This document shows, one piece after another, positions 52,551 to 62,099 of a DNA stretch of 64,000 nt. Below the pieces are notes generated by a model, which did no database searches, was not told the origin of the DNA, and worked only from the letters and a program-made list of their open reading frames with translations. This DNA comes from JBCCQH01 sp039024435 (GTDB lineage: Bacteria > Bacteroidota > Bacteroidia > J057 > JADKCL01). Each line of letters begins with the position of its first letter. Within the stretch, counting starts at the first letter, position 1. Where the stretch lies: assembly GCA_039024435.1 (NCBI GenBank), contig JBCCQH010000024.1, positions 10,216 to 74,215 on the forward strand. Direction: 5' to 3'. The position numbers and the translations under genes are program-made.

Positions 52551-53759
52551 ATGGTCAAGAGAATGTTGTTTACAGGCATGCTCCTGGGGATGTTCACGTC
52601 TTGTCAGCCGGACGCAGATCCCATCCTCACCGCCGAGCAAGAGGAGGCGACGATCACCGCAGCCGACTTCGGTACACTTCCCGTGGAAGTTCCAGCTCCG
52701 GCCGATAATCCGACCACAACCGCAAAGGCGGAACTCGGTCGCTTGCTGTTCTGGGATCCCATTCTTTCCGGTCCACGAACGGTTTCCTGCGCGACCTGTC
52801 ACCACCCGGCATTTGGCTACAGCGACGGGCGTGAACTGCCCATCGGAACCGGAGGCCGCGGTCTGGGGCCGCAACGGCGCGACGTCAGCAACGGCGAGTT
52901 TGGCATTGTCCCAAGAAATTCTCCGACCGTCATCAATACGGCTTTCAACGGCATCACTGCCGGTGGAGTAGTGCCGGCGGAAAACGCACCCATGTTTTGG
53001 GACAACCGTGCGCAAAGCCTGGAAAACCAAGCCTTGGGTCCGCCCACCTCGTTTGAGGAAATGCGGGGCCACGCTTACGAAGCTGAATTTGCCATTGAAA
53101 TGGTGGTGGCCCGCCTGTACGAAATTCCCGAATACGTGCGCCGTTTCCGCGATGCATTTGGGGCGCGGGGGATCACCGACCGCACCATGGCCGAAGCAAT
53201 CGCGGCTTTTGAGCGGACGATTGTGGCGCGCAACAGTCCCTTTGATCGCTACCAGGCGGGTGATCTGAACGCGATGCCACCGGCGGCCCAGCGGGGCATG
53301 GTTGCCTTTGCCGAAGCGGGTTGCAATACCTGTCACAGCGGTCCGATGTTCTCGGACTATCGGCCCCACGTCCTGGGTGTGCCCGATCACGCAGACTTGG
53401 AAGCGCCCGATGCCGGCGCGGGAGGAACCTTTGGATTTCGGACGCCGACCCTGCGCAATTTGAGTGTGACTGCACCCTACATGCACAACGGAACTTCCCG
53501 TGATTTGGAGGAGGTCATGGATTTCTACCTGACCGCCCAGGCGGCCGCGCAAGGCAACAACGTGCCGCAAGGCGAAATCAACCCAAACGCACCCGAACTG
53601 GACCCACTGCTGGCTTCAATGCAGTTGCGGCAGGACCAAGTGGACGACATCATCGCGTTTATGGAAGCCCTCGATGATCCAGTATTTGACCGGCGCATCC
53701 CCAACCGGGTCCCGAGCGGCTTGCCCGTAGGCGGCGCCATCGGTCCAGCTCCGATGTAA
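52551..53759 (+). CDS. Di-heme cytochrome c peroxidase (CCP/MauG family), lipoprotein
   Basis: This 402-aa protein has a lipoprotein signal (FTSC, C18). Two c-type heme sites are CATCH at 80-84 and CNTCH at 258-262. The first heme region carries LGRLLFWDP and the second FRTPTLRNLSVTAPYMHNG, both typical of the family. It should reduce hydrogen peroxide in the periplasm with electrons from cytochrome c, although MauG-like oxidation of other substrates is possible. The N-terminal Pro/Thr-rich stretch is a tether. No neighbouring redox gene. Confidence 0.92.
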   Translation: MVKRMLFTGMLLGMFTSCQPDADPILTAEQEEATITAADFGTLPVEVPAPADNPTTTAKAELGRLLFWDPILSGPRTVSCATCHHPAFGYSDGRELPIGTGGRGLGPQRRDVSNGEFGIVPRNSPTVINTAFNGITAGGVVPAENAPMFWDNRAQSLENQALGPPTSFEEMRGHAYEAEFAIEMVVARLYEIPEYVRRFRDAFGARGITDRTMAEAIAAFERTIVARNSPFDRYQAGDLNAMPPAAQRGMVAFAEAGCNTCHSGPMFSDYRPHVLGVPDHADLEAPDAGAGGTFGFRTPTLRNLSVTAPYMHNGTSRDLEEVMDFYLTAQAAAQGNNVPQGEINPNAPELDPLLASMQLRQDQVDDIIAFMEALDDPVFDRRIPNRVPSGLPVGGAIGPAPM

Positions 53760-53887
53760 AATCAGTGGGGTAAGCAACCGATTATCGGGCCAGCAGCATG
53801 CAAGGTCACGGGGGAGATTCGGAAACGGATTTTCGATGGTCTTGCTTTTTCGGCGCAATCACTGGCGCAGGAAAGGGTATTCAGCGC

Positions 53888-54349
53888 TCACATCCGCCGG
53901 TCACGGTTGACCGAGTTCAGCTCGCGCAGCTTGTTCTTCTTGCCAGAGCGTTCCTTCTTGGTCCACGCTTTCTTCACCATAAAGCGGATCATCACCATTT
54001 CGCCGTCGATTTCGGCGGCTACGCGGATTTCGTCGTGTTCCAGATCGAAGAAGTACACGTACTCATTGCCGACATCGCTCTCCACCGAATAGATCATCAC
54101 GCCAGATTCCTCGTCGACCTCCTTTTCGTTGATGTAGTAGGCCGACTGAATGGTTTCCGTGGTGTGGATGAACATCGTTTCGTCGGGATTGATTTTGAAG
54201 AGGGAATTTTCTTCGTAGCCCTTGCAGTCTTCAAAGGTTTCCGAGTTGTCGTTCCAGAGGCACACTTCCCGGTAAGTGCAACTGATGCTGAGTTGCGCAA
54301 ATGCCTGCGTGGACAAAAAGATCAATAGGATCGTAGCAATGGATTTCAT
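53888..54349 (-). CDS. Hypothetical exported protein
   Basis: This 153-aa protein is started at 54349, giving a standard signal peptide (ATILLIFLSTQAFAQ). The mature domain is acidic and beta-rich with aromatic pairs (EYVYFFDLEHDEIRVAAEID), and the C-terminus is strongly basic (KKERSGKKNKLRELN). Two Cys (SISCTYREVCLW) could form a disulphide. No family recognised. It converges with the peroxidase gene across about 130 nt without a clear terminator. Confidence 0.65.
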   Translation of the reverse strand: MKSIATILLIFLSTQAFAQLSISCTYREVCLWNDNSETFEDCKGYEENSLFKINPDETMFIHTTETIQSAYYINEKEVDEESGVMIYSVESDVGNEYVYFFDLEHDEIRVAAEIDGEMVMIRFMVKKAWTKKERSGKKNKLRELNSVNRDRRM

Positions 54350-54500
54350 GGTGAGAAAGAAGATAGGTTCAATGAGCGGTAAAGACAAATCCGCTTAGCT
54401 CTAAAAATCGCAAAATGCGGCTAGAAAATCAACCGTTTTCGCGCTTGGTCGTTTGCCCGGAAACTCTGGTCTATTTTTGCGTTTCAAATATTTGCCGGGC

Positions 54501-55574
54501 TCACTCGCCTTGGGTATCGATGGATTGCAGGTGGATGATGCTGAACAACTGAAGGACGAAGTCCTCATTCATGCTCATCTCGCGGGCGGCGTGGCGCACC
54601 CGGTCGATGATTCCGCTCCACCGGTTGTGCTGGTAGAAGGCGACGTTGTTCTGCTCCTTGAGGGAGCCAATTTCCCGGGCAAATTGCATCCGTTCTGACA
54701 ACAGTTCCAAGAGCCGGGCATCTACGTCGTCAATTGCATCGCGCAGGCGAGATACTTCTTCGTGGTAGCCCGGATCATCCGTATTGGGACGGCGGAATTG
54801 CAGGCGGGCCATCATTTCGACAAATGTTTCCGGGGTGATCTGCTGGGCGGCATCCGACCAAGCCTCGTCCGGGTGGGGATGGGTTTCAACCATCAGCCCT
54901 TGGTAGCCGAGGTTCAGGGCCTTGCGGGAAATGTCTTCGATGAGGTCCCGTCGCCCGCCGATGTGGCTGGGATCGCAGATGAGCGGAATTTCCGGGAAAT
55001 TGCGCCGCAGGTCAATCGGGAGTTCCCAGAGGGGCGCATTGCGATAAAATGATTTGCGATACACGTTGAAGCCGCGGTGGCAGGCAATTACCGATTCCAC
55101 GTCAGCCCGCAGTATGCGTTCCAGGGCTCCCTGCCAGAGCTTGAGGTCCGGATTGATGGGGTTTTTGACCATGACTGGCTTTTTTACACCCCGCATGGCA
55201 TCGGCGATTTCTTGCACGGTGAAGGGATTGACGCTGGTGCGCGCCCCCAGCCACAGCAGATCCACCTCGTGTTTCAGCGCCAGCTCTACGTGGCGGGCAT
55301 TGGCCACCTCAATGGCCGTGCGCAGTCCGGTCTCCCGCTGGACGCGTTGCAACCAGCCCAGGCCCACTTCTCCCACCCCTTCGAAGCTGTCCGGAGAGGT
55401 GCGCGGCTTCCAGATTCCGGCCCGGAACCAGGAAATACCCGCATTTTGTAAGCGCCGGGCGGTCTCTAAAAGTTGGTCTTCGGTTTCGGCACTGCAAGGG
55501 CCAGCGATGACCACGTGCGAAGCAGACCCTTGGGCGTTGCGCGCGATTTCGGGTATGGATAAATGCTCAAGCAT
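54501..55574 (-). CDS. aroG: Bifunctional DAHP synthase / chorismate mutase
   Basis: This 357-aa protein joins two enzymes of aromatic amino acid synthesis. Residues 1-265 are a KdsA-like type I 3-deoxy-D-arabino-heptulosonate-7-phosphate synthase (AGPCSAE at 24-30, FRAGIWKPRTSP, DPSHIGG). Residues 272-357 are an AroQ-type chorismate mutase (LRDAIDDVDARLLELLSER). The order synthase then mutase is usual in Bacteroidota and lets prephenate regulate the first step. It lies 130 nt downstream of the M15-like gene on the same strand. Confidence 0.92.
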   Translation of the reverse strand: MLEHLSIPEIARNAQGSASHVVIAGPCSAETEDQLLETARRLQNAGISWFRAGIWKPRTSPDSFEGVGEVGLGWLQRVQRETGLRTAIEVANARHVELALKHEVDLLWLGARTSVNPFTVQEIADAMRGVKKPVMVKNPINPDLKLWQGALERILRADVESVIACHRGFNVYRKSFYRNAPLWELPIDLRRNFPEIPLICDPSHIGGRRDLIEDISRKALNLGYQGLMVETHPHPDEAWSDAAQQITPETFVEMMARLQFRRPNTDDPGYHEEVSRLRDAIDDVDARLLELLSERMQFAREIGSLKEQNNVAFYQHNRWSGIIDRVRHAAREMSMNEDFVLQLFSIIHLQSIDTQGE

Positions 55575-55704
55575 TGTTTTTTCCTTTGTTTGTTCACTGA
55601 ATTGAACGAGGTCAAGATACGGAAAGTTTCAAAAAGGATTGAAAGAATTGACAGGTGTGCCGGCGGTGGACTCAGCGGGTCAGCCCGGTAGCGGCGGTTT
55701 GGAT

Positions 55705-56394
55705 TTACCGTGCTGCGGGATTTTCCCGAATCAGGAGACTCACGTGGAGGTGGTCGCCCGTACCCACGTGGCGGAGCGTACCGAAGCCCATCAGCTCGAA
55801 ATACCATTGCAAAGCAGAGTTGCGCCATTCGGCACGGTCACGGGTGCGCAGGTCGATGGCGTGGACGTAGCCGTCGGCTTGCGGGTAATGAAGCGAGTTG
55901 CGCTTGCGGCTGAGTCCCATGTCGTCGTAATCGGCGTGGGAGCGTGACATGTCGGTGATGACGAGATCCCGGTCAAAAATCGTCAGCGTGGAAACCGCTA
56001 GCCGTAGCAGGGGATGAGTGGAGGTATACTCATCGGCGACCGAAGCCGTTTTGGCATTGCCCGCCGAAAGGTAAAGCAAGGCGTAAAGGCAGAAACCGCC
56101 CACAATGACGAGTGAAATTCGCAGACTGCCCACTGGGCCACGCCGATCCGCTTTTTTCTTGCCCCAGATCAGACGGGAAATGCGGGTCAGGTAGAAAAAG
56201 ATCAGCAAGAAAGTCAGCGCTGCACCCACGAACAGCGCCAGCCAGTGGTTCCACTCCAATGCGGCATAGCAAAATACCGAGACCCGGATCAGTACGACGA
56301 AGGGCAGCACGATGGCCAGGGCGATGCGAAACGGCCACAGCAGGTATTTCCACCCATGGCCCCCCGTACGCTTGGCCGATTTGCGCTTCGCCAT
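55705..56394 (-). CDS. Membrane protein with possible M15-like zinc-peptidase domain
   Basis: This 229-aa protein has three hydrophobic helices at about 22-44, 50-70 and 93-110, then a soluble domain. That domain contains SLHYPQADGYVHAIDLR (167-183) and GDHLHVSL (213-220), reminiscent of the SxHxxGxAxD...HxH zinc pattern of D-Ala-D-Ala carboxypeptidases of family M15, with a 5-residue insertion between H169 and D181. If so, H169, D181 and H217 would bind zinc and it would act on peptidoglycan at the membrane surface. The match is suggestive, not secure. It starts directly after the hpt stop (TGAATG), so it is co-transcribed. Confidence 0.55.
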   Translation of the reverse strand: MAKRKSAKRTGGHGWKYLLWPFRIALAIVLPFVVLIRVSVFCYAALEWNHWLALFVGAALTFLLIFFYLTRISRLIWGKKKADRRGPVGSLRISLVIVGGFCLYALLYLSAGNAKTASVADEYTSTHPLLRLAVSTLTIFDRDLVITDMSRSHADYDDMGLSRKRNSLHYPQADGYVHAIDLRTRDRAEWRNSALQWYFELMGFGTLRHVGTGDHLHVSLLIRENPAAR

Positions 56395-56931
56395 TCAGTC
56401 TTTGAGCTTGTAGATCGATTTCAGACTGCGGCCTCGCTCGGCGTAGTCAAGGCCGTAACCGATGACAAATTCCGTGGGAATGCGGAAGCAGTAGTACTCG
56501 GGCGGGGCCTCATATTCAAACATTTCGTGCTTGAAGAGCAGCGCGGCCATCTTTACCGATTGGGCGCCTTTGGCGGAGAGGTGTTCGCGGAGCCAGTGCA
56601 GGGTGTTTCCGGTATCGACGATGTCTTCAATGATGAGCACTTCGCGGCCATCGATGTCCTGGAGGTCAAGAAGATTTTTGATTTTGCCGGACGAACTCAT
56701 CTCGTCACCGTAGGAGGAGAGGCGCATGAAACGCACTTCAGGATCAAAAGCCAGTGCACGCAACAGATCAGCCGCAAACATGAATGCTCCGTTGAGGATC
56801 GGCACCAGGATTGGGGGGTCTCCGGGGTAGTCGCGGTTCAATCGCCCCGCCAAATCGGCGATGCGGGCGAAGATTTCCTCTTGGGTGATGATTTCGACGA
56901 AGTTTTTGTCGTGTACGCGCACTTCTTTCAT
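56395..56931 (-). CDS. hpt: Hypoxanthine phosphoribosyltransferase
   Basis: This 178-aa type I phosphoribosyltransferase salvages hypoxanthine (and often guanine) with PRPP. The PRPP loop VLIIEDIVDTGNT is at 98-110, preceded by LVPILNGAFMF and a hood domain toward the C-terminus (PTEFVIGYGLDYAERGR). The start at 56931 gives the standard family length; upstream in-frame codons add an AT-rich, non-conserved stretch. A full -7 box ends 3 nt before the ATG. Confidence 0.92.
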   Translation of the reverse strand: MKEVRVHDKNFVEIITQEEIFARIADLAGRLNRDYPGDPPILVPILNGAFMFAADLLRALAFDPEVRFMRLSSYGDEMSSSGKIKNLLDLQDIDGREVLIIEDIVDTGNTLHWLREHLSAKGAQSVKMAALLFKHEMFEYEAPPEYYCFRIPTEFVIGYGLDYAERGRSLKSIYKLKD

Positions 56932-56934
56932 GCA

Positions 56935-56942
56935 CAAAAATA
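56935..56942 (-). promoter_or_regulatory. -7 promoter box abutting the hpt start
   Basis: TATTTTTG on the minus strand fully matches TAnnTTTG and is separated from the ATG by 3 nt, as for the HMG-CoA-lyase-like and ppk genes. Confidence 0.4.
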
Positions 56943-57088
56943 ATCGAATTTTAATCATTTTAAATGGAATCCCGCGGCGAAAATAGTTGCGGGATCCGCC
57001 GGCCAACCATCGGCGGGACGAAACCGGACGAGCCAATTGCTCCCGAGATGCAACTTGCGGGCGCGTCGCCGACCAACTATTTTGCAGG

Positions 57089-58750
57089 ATGCCGCTACTT
57101 CTCCGCGTACTGTTCGTCTGCTTGTGTTTCGTTTCTCCGCTGCTCGGCCTTGCCCAGTGCAATCCCTGGGCGACCCTCATTTCCGGAAACCAATTCACCG
57201 GTGCCCGGAGTGTGGTGCAGGAAGCGTCCGGAAACCTTTACCTGGCCGGTCATTTTTTACAAAATGTGGTCATTGGGTCGGACACCTTGACCGTCTCCCA
57301 TCCGGAGCCAGGGATTTTTCTCAGTAAACTTTCGCCGGAGGGGATACCGATCTGGAATCGGCACTTGCCGGGCAAAGGGTTTGGATTTGAGCCCGTTCTC
57401 GCCCAGCAGGGGAACTTTTTGTACCTCGCGCTTGGCTTCACCGATACGTTGCGGCTGGACAGTATGGAGTTCATTTCCCCGGCCAATGAAAGCGCGACCG
57501 TCATTGCCCGTCTGGATACCTCCGGCAATACGGTGTGGGCGGAGATGCTCGTTGGCGAGGTGGTTACCTTGGATGCGACCAGCGATGCCACCGGTGATCT
57601 TATACTTTGCGGATACTTTGACACCATGGCTGAGTTTCCGGACAGCACGGTGCTTGCGACCACCGGTTTGGCCGCCTTTCTCTGTCGGCTGGACCGGTTC
57701 GGCAACTTGCGCTGGGCCATTGCGGACACGGGCCAGGGATTGCTCTCCCGGATGCGTGCACTGGCGGTCAACGAACAGGGGGAAATTTACGGTGCCGGCG
57801 TGTTTATCAACCGCATCGAATTCAATAACCTGGTCGGGTTCGGTCAGGTAGCCGGTTTGCCCAATCCCTTCCTGGCGAAATTTGCCGCGGACGGGACGCC
57901 GATTTGGTTGCAAGCGGGCATGAATGGCGGCACGACCGCTGAAGTCTTTGACCTGGCGATTGGCGCCGGGGGCAATGTCTACACCGCTGGCTGGCAGTTC
58001 GGGATTCTTGCCTGGGATACGGTTCTGATTGATGGGGCCCAGGGGACGGCGCTGCTCGGTAAATGGTTGCCCAACGGCGATCCGCAATGGTTTCGCCAGG
58101 CGGGCAAACCCAATTCAATGGATGCACGGTACGTCCATCGGGTAGTAGAATTCGGTCCGGATGGAAGCGTTTGGGTGCTCAGCGCGCTTGGGGACAGCAC
58201 AGTGATCGACGGACAGCTATTTTCCAGTGTGGGCGATCAGGAGCTGAAGGTATTGCGTTACTCTGCCTGGGATGGATTGCTGCAGAGCGTGGATGATTTT
58301 CCGGCGGTCGGCAATTCCGGTGCGCGCAAATTGATTTTTGATGCGGACGGATCGGCGCTAGTACTGGGCTATTTCTCCGCGCCGACCTACCAGTTTGAAG
58401 GCAGTACCTTGACCAATTATGGGCAAGATACAAGCGGGAGTGATGTTTTTTTGGCTCGGCTCTGCGGCACGCCGGATTTTGTGGGGCAGGCGGAAGCATC
58501 GCCCAAAGAAATTTGCGTGCGCGTGGGCCCAAATCCGGTCCCGGATGCGGTAGTCCTCGAATTCAATGCTCCGTTTCGGGGTGAGGTCCGATTGCTGGAT
58601 TTAAGGGGGATCCCATTGCGGCAAAGCAGTTTGTCCGCCCGAGCAATCACAGCGCTTCGCCTGGACCTGCGGGACTTACCGGCAGGAATCTATCTGCTGG
58701 AGCTGCGAGAAGGCTCCCGGAGGACGATCAAGCGGCTGTCGAAGTTTTAA
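57089..58750 (+). CDS. T9SS-exported repeat protein
   Basis: This 553-aa protein is started at 57089, which gives a signal peptide ending about LLGLAQ. Residues 30-450 are beta-rich repeats of about 55-60 residues (GNLYLAGHF, GDLILCGYF, GEIYGAGVF, GNVYTAGWQ) like SBBP or propeller-type repeats. The last ~85 residues are a type A sorting domain (VRVGPNPVPDAVVLEF, VRLLDLRGIPLRQ, LPAGIYLLELREG), directing export by the type IX system and attachment to the cell surface. Ligand unknown. It is divergent from hpt. Confidence 0.88.
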   Translation: MPLLLRVLFVCLCFVSPLLGLAQCNPWATLISGNQFTGARSVVQEASGNLYLAGHFLQNVVIGSDTLTVSHPEPGIFLSKLSPEGIPIWNRHLPGKGFGFEPVLAQQGNFLYLALGFTDTLRLDSMEFISPANESATVIARLDTSGNTVWAEMLVGEVVTLDATSDATGDLILCGYFDTMAEFPDSTVLATTGLAAFLCRLDRFGNLRWAIADTGQGLLSRMRALAVNEQGEIYGAGVFINRIEFNNLVGFGQVAGLPNPFLAKFAADGTPIWLQAGMNGGTTAEVFDLAIGAGGNVYTAGWQFGILAWDTVLIDGAQGTALLGKWLPNGDPQWFRQAGKPNSMDARYVHRVVEFGPDGSVWVLSALGDSTVIDGQLFSSVGDQELKVLRYSAWDGLLQSVDDFPAVGNSGARKLIFDADGSALVLGYFSAPTYQFEGSTLTNYGQDTSGSDVFLARLCGTPDFVGQAEASPKEICVRVGPNPVPDAVVLEFNAPFRGEVRLLDLRGIPLRQSSLSARAITALRLDLRDLPAGIYLLELREGSRRTIKRLSKF

Positions 58751-58875
58751 GTGGCACCAATCAAATCCCAACGGTGGTCGCTCGGCAATTCGACGCAAAT
58801 CTCCCCCACCTACATGATCTTGGTCAGCCCTGCAACCGATTTCGCGGCGTGCTTTCGCCCCGGAAAAGGGCCGAA

Positions 58876-60954
58876 TTAAGATATCGTATCGATCAGCACT
58901 GCTCTTTCGTGCGCCAATTCGAGGAAATAATTTTGTGAATTTAGGACTGGGTCCTTTTTTCCGCGGCTGACCCGGACCCAACCCCCATCGGCGTTCAGGA
59001 CACGGGCTTTTACATTGTCGTTGAGCATCGTCTTGAGGATATGCAGGATGCGTTCCTTCTGGGAAGGGTTTTCGACCGGGAAAAGGACTTCCACACGGCG
59101 ATTCAGATTGCGCTGCATGAGGTCGGCACTGCCCATATAGACCTGACGGCTGCCGCCGTACCGGAAATAGTAGATGCGGGGGTGCTCCAAAAAGCGACCC
59201 ACGATGGATCGTACCGTGATGTTTTCGCTGATGCTTTTGAGGCCGGGTTTCAGACAGCAGATCCCGCGCACAACCAGGTCTACCGGGACGCCTTTCATCG
59301 ATGCTTTGTAGAGCCATTGGATCATGCCGGGGTCCACCAGTGAATTCATCACCATGCGGATGCGGCTCGGCTGTTCGGGGGTGTGGTGCCGGATGCAGGC
59401 TTGAATCTGCTTCACGAGGTTATCGCGCATGTTGATCGGGGCCACAAACAGGCGGCGCCACTCACGTTGGCCTGAGTAGCCCGTCAACAGATTGAACAAC
59501 TCGGAGACGTCTTTGCCCACGTCCTCGTTGCAAGTCATAAAACCAAGATCAGTGTACAATTTGGCCGTTTTGGCGTTGTAATTGCCGGTTGCCATGTGGA
59601 TGTAGCGCCGAATACGGTCGCCCTCCTGGCGGACCACCATCAGCAACTTGCAGTGTGTTTTGAGGCCCAGCAGGCCGTAAATTACGTTGACCCCTTCGCG
59701 TTCCAGTTCTTTGGCCCAGACGATGTTCGTTTCCTCGTCGAAACGCGCTTTCAGTTCGATCAAAGCCGTGACTTGCTTGCCGTTGGCGACGGCTTCTTTG
59801 AGTGCGTGGACGATGGGTGATTTCCCGCTGGTGCGGTAGAGTGTCATTTTGATCGCCAAAGTTTTGGGGTCATCGGCCGCTTCCTGCACCAGGTCGATGA
59901 CGTGTCGGAAGCTGTCGTAGGGGTGGTACAACAGCAAATCTTCCTTCCGAATCGCGGCAAATATGTTGGAGTTTCGGGTGACCTGGGCTTTCAGTGCTGG
60001 AGTAAATGCAGGATCCTTGAGTTCGGGATGGTCCAGACCCAGTAGGGCCATGAAAGCGGAAACGTCAAGTGGGCCCGAGATGTCAAAGATGTCGTGTTCG
60101 TGGAGACCGGTAATTTCTTGGAGAAAGTTGCGGTTTTCTGGACGCATCTCATCGGAAACTTCTAGCCGTATAACAGTTCCCATGCGCCGCTTGCGCAATT
60201 CTCGCTCAATCAGTTTGAGCAAATCGTCGGCTTCGGCCTCTGAGATTTCGAAGTCGGCGTTGCGGGTGATCCGGAAAGAATTTGCCCGGAGGATGACCAT
60301 ATTGGGAAAGAGCATACCCAGGTGGGGAATGATCAGATCTTCCAGGAGCAACTGATCACTGCGCTGCTTGCTCGGGATCGGGATAAAACGGTCCAGCAGG
60401 GAGGGAATTGGCAATACCGCGATTCGGGCATCTGACTTGGTGAGCGGATCTTGTAATTCGATGAGCAGATTCAATCCGAGGTTGCGCAGTTGGGGAAAGG
60501 GGTGCGAAGGGTCAACCGCCAGTGGCGTGAGTACGGGAAAAATTTTTTCTTTGAAGTATTTTTTGAGATAGCTTTTCTGCTCTCCGTTGAGCGTATTGTA
60601 GTGGCGAATGCGGATCCCTTTGCGGCGCAATTTCGGCAGGACATCTTCCAGGAGGGTCCGGCTGTGGCGCTGAAAATCCTCATGGACCTTGATCGAAATC
60701 CGGTTGATCACCTGTTGTGGGGCCATGCCGTCAATGGGCAGTTCGTGGATGCCGGCGGCCACCTGCTCTTTCAAACCCGCCACGCGAATCATGTAGAATT
60801 CGTCCAGATTTGAACTGAATATGGATAAAAACTTTAAGCGTTCCAGGAGGGGATGCGTTTCGTCTTCCGCTTCTTCCAAGACCCTTTCGTTGAATTTCAG
60901 CCAACTCAACTCGCGGTTGTAGTACAGATCGGGATTTTTCAAATTGATCGCCAT
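58876..60954 (-). CDS. ppk1: Polyphosphate kinase 1
   Basis: This 692-aa enzyme reversibly makes long-chain polyphosphate from ATP. It shows the PPK1 N-terminal domain (YYNRELSWLKFNERVLEEA), then the catalytic core with the phospho-accepting His near 452 (HMATGNYNAKTAKLYTD) and the second His near 591 (EHPRIYYFRYGG), and the C-terminal RRVEVLFPVENPSQKE. Length is normal. A full -7 box lies 4 nt before the ATG. No exopolyphosphatase gene is adjacent. Confidence 0.96.
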   Translation of the reverse strand: MAINLKNPDLYYNRELSWLKFNERVLEEAEDETHPLLERLKFLSIFSSNLDEFYMIRVAGLKEQVAAGIHELPIDGMAPQQVINRISIKVHEDFQRHSRTLLEDVLPKLRRKGIRIRHYNTLNGEQKSYLKKYFKEKIFPVLTPLAVDPSHPFPQLRNLGLNLLIELQDPLTKSDARIAVLPIPSLLDRFIPIPSKQRSDQLLLEDLIIPHLGMLFPNMVILRANSFRITRNADFEISEAEADDLLKLIERELRKRRMGTVIRLEVSDEMRPENRNFLQEITGLHEHDIFDISGPLDVSAFMALLGLDHPELKDPAFTPALKAQVTRNSNIFAAIRKEDLLLYHPYDSFRHVIDLVQEAADDPKTLAIKMTLYRTSGKSPIVHALKEAVANGKQVTALIELKARFDEETNIVWAKELEREGVNVIYGLLGLKTHCKLLMVVRQEGDRIRRYIHMATGNYNAKTAKLYTDLGFMTCNEDVGKDVSELFNLLTGYSGQREWRRLFVAPINMRDNLVKQIQACIRHHTPEQPSRIRMVMNSLVDPGMIQWLYKASMKGVPVDLVVRGICCLKPGLKSISENITVRSIVGRFLEHPRIYYFRYGGSRQVYMGSADLMQRNLNRRVEVLFPVENPSQKERILHILKTMLNDNVKARVLNADGGWVRVSRGKKDPVLNSQNYFLELAHERAVLIDTIS

Positions 60955-60958
60955 AACC

Positions 60959-60966
60959 CAAAGATA
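60959..60966 (-). promoter_or_regulatory. -7 promoter box abutting the ppk1 start
   Basis: TATCTTTG on the minus strand fully matches TAnnTTTG and ends 4 nt before the ATG, which would imply a leaderless or nearly leaderless transcript. Confidence 0.4.
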
Positions 60967-61052
60967 TGGTGAGTGGGGCGGGACCGCAATGATCGCGGTC
61001 AGGTTTTTTCCGATCAGTAGGCAAAAAATTAGTTAAGGAAACCAATTGTATT

Positions 61053-62093
61053 TTATTCGTTTCCAAAATTTGGCTCTCCGTTCAACAATTTGGGCAGGAG
61101 GAGGGCGAGTTCGTCGGCCATCATGCGGTGGGCTTTCCGATTGGGATGGCCATCTGAAGGAAGAATTCGCAGTTCGGGCCGCTCCACGTCGACACTGATG
61201 TCCGCGACGGCATGCCCCCGTTCCTTGAATTCCTGAAGGCGGCGTGTGGTCTCAGGATGATGGAATATGCCCGCGATCAGAAGGGAAACTTTATGATCTA
61301 ATAGGGTTTCCTGAATGGAGTCGATTAGTGAGGTGGTAATGTCTTCGCTTCGCAGTTGCTGATCTTGCTGGCGGTTGTAGGTCATTTCCAGCAGGTGAGA
61401 GAGCGCCGAGTACCGCATCAAAGGAAAAGGCCGGTACTCCAACTGCGAGGTGCTGAACTGCACGTTTCCGGATTCATCGAAGCGCGCTTGGGGATAGCGG
61501 ATGCCGGCGACCATTTCCCGGCCTTGAAGCACCTTGCGCCAATAGCGGTTGCTGGTGTTGCGCTGATCGTGGAATGCTCCGTAGGCCAGAATCACCAGCG
61601 CGGGTGGGCGTTCCGCCTTGAGTTTGGCCTGCAGGATCCGGTAAGCGTGCAAGGTCCCGTAGCCGTCCATCGCCCAGTTTCGAATTCGGTACTGGGGGAA
61701 ATCTGCCTGTAACATCCAGGGGTAGTTCTCGGCGTCGTTGACCCCGAATCCGTGGGTGAATGAGCAACCCAAAATCCATATTTCCGGACGATCTGCGGTA
61801 TCGACTTGGGTGAGCGGGGCAGTGATTCGGAATCCATCCGCCCGGTGGGTGACCGTGTAGTGCAAGGTGTCGCCCAGGGTGATCGAAAAGCGACCCGCGC
61901 GTCCGGCGTACCCCAGAAGTGAATCGGGCCGAAAGAAGGAGCCGTCTGGTTCCACGGAAAACGATTGTTCGGCCGGTTGCCAGGCGGTGTAGCCTAAGAT
62001 GCGAACGGTGATTTCCGCTCCCAGCAGGACAAATACCAACACATACAGGGGGTAGGCCAGCCTTTTACGCCAGAACCTTGGATTGCTGCCCAT
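61053..62093 (-). CDS. SGNH/GDSL-like hydrolase with N-terminal membrane anchor
   Basis: This 346-aa protein has a hydrophobic helix at about 13-33 and an extracytoplasmic SGNH domain. The nucleophile is likely S111 in WILGCSFTHGFGV, Asn in the block NWAMDGYG, and the C-terminal D-x-x-H as DGHPNRKAH (about 314-322). Such proteins remove acyl groups from glycans or lipids; the substrate is unknown. It follows the hypothetical gene upstream with a 6-nt gap, so the two form an operon. Confidence 0.78.
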   Translation of the reverse strand: MGSNPRFWRKRLAYPLYVLVFVLLGAEITVRILGYTAWQPAEQSFSVEPDGSFFRPDSLLGYAGRAGRFSITLGDTLHYTVTHRADGFRITAPLTQVDTADRPEIWILGCSFTHGFGVNDAENYPWMLQADFPQYRIRNWAMDGYGTLHAYRILQAKLKAERPPALVILAYGAFHDQRNTSNRYWRKVLQGREMVAGIRYPQARFDESGNVQFSTSQLEYRPFPLMRYSALSHLLEMTYNRQQDQQLRSEDITTSLIDSIQETLLDHKVSLLIAGIFHHPETTRRLQEFKERGHAVADISVDVERPELRILPSDGHPNRKAHRMMADELALLLPKLLNGEPNFGNE

Positions 62094-62099
62094 GTGGGA

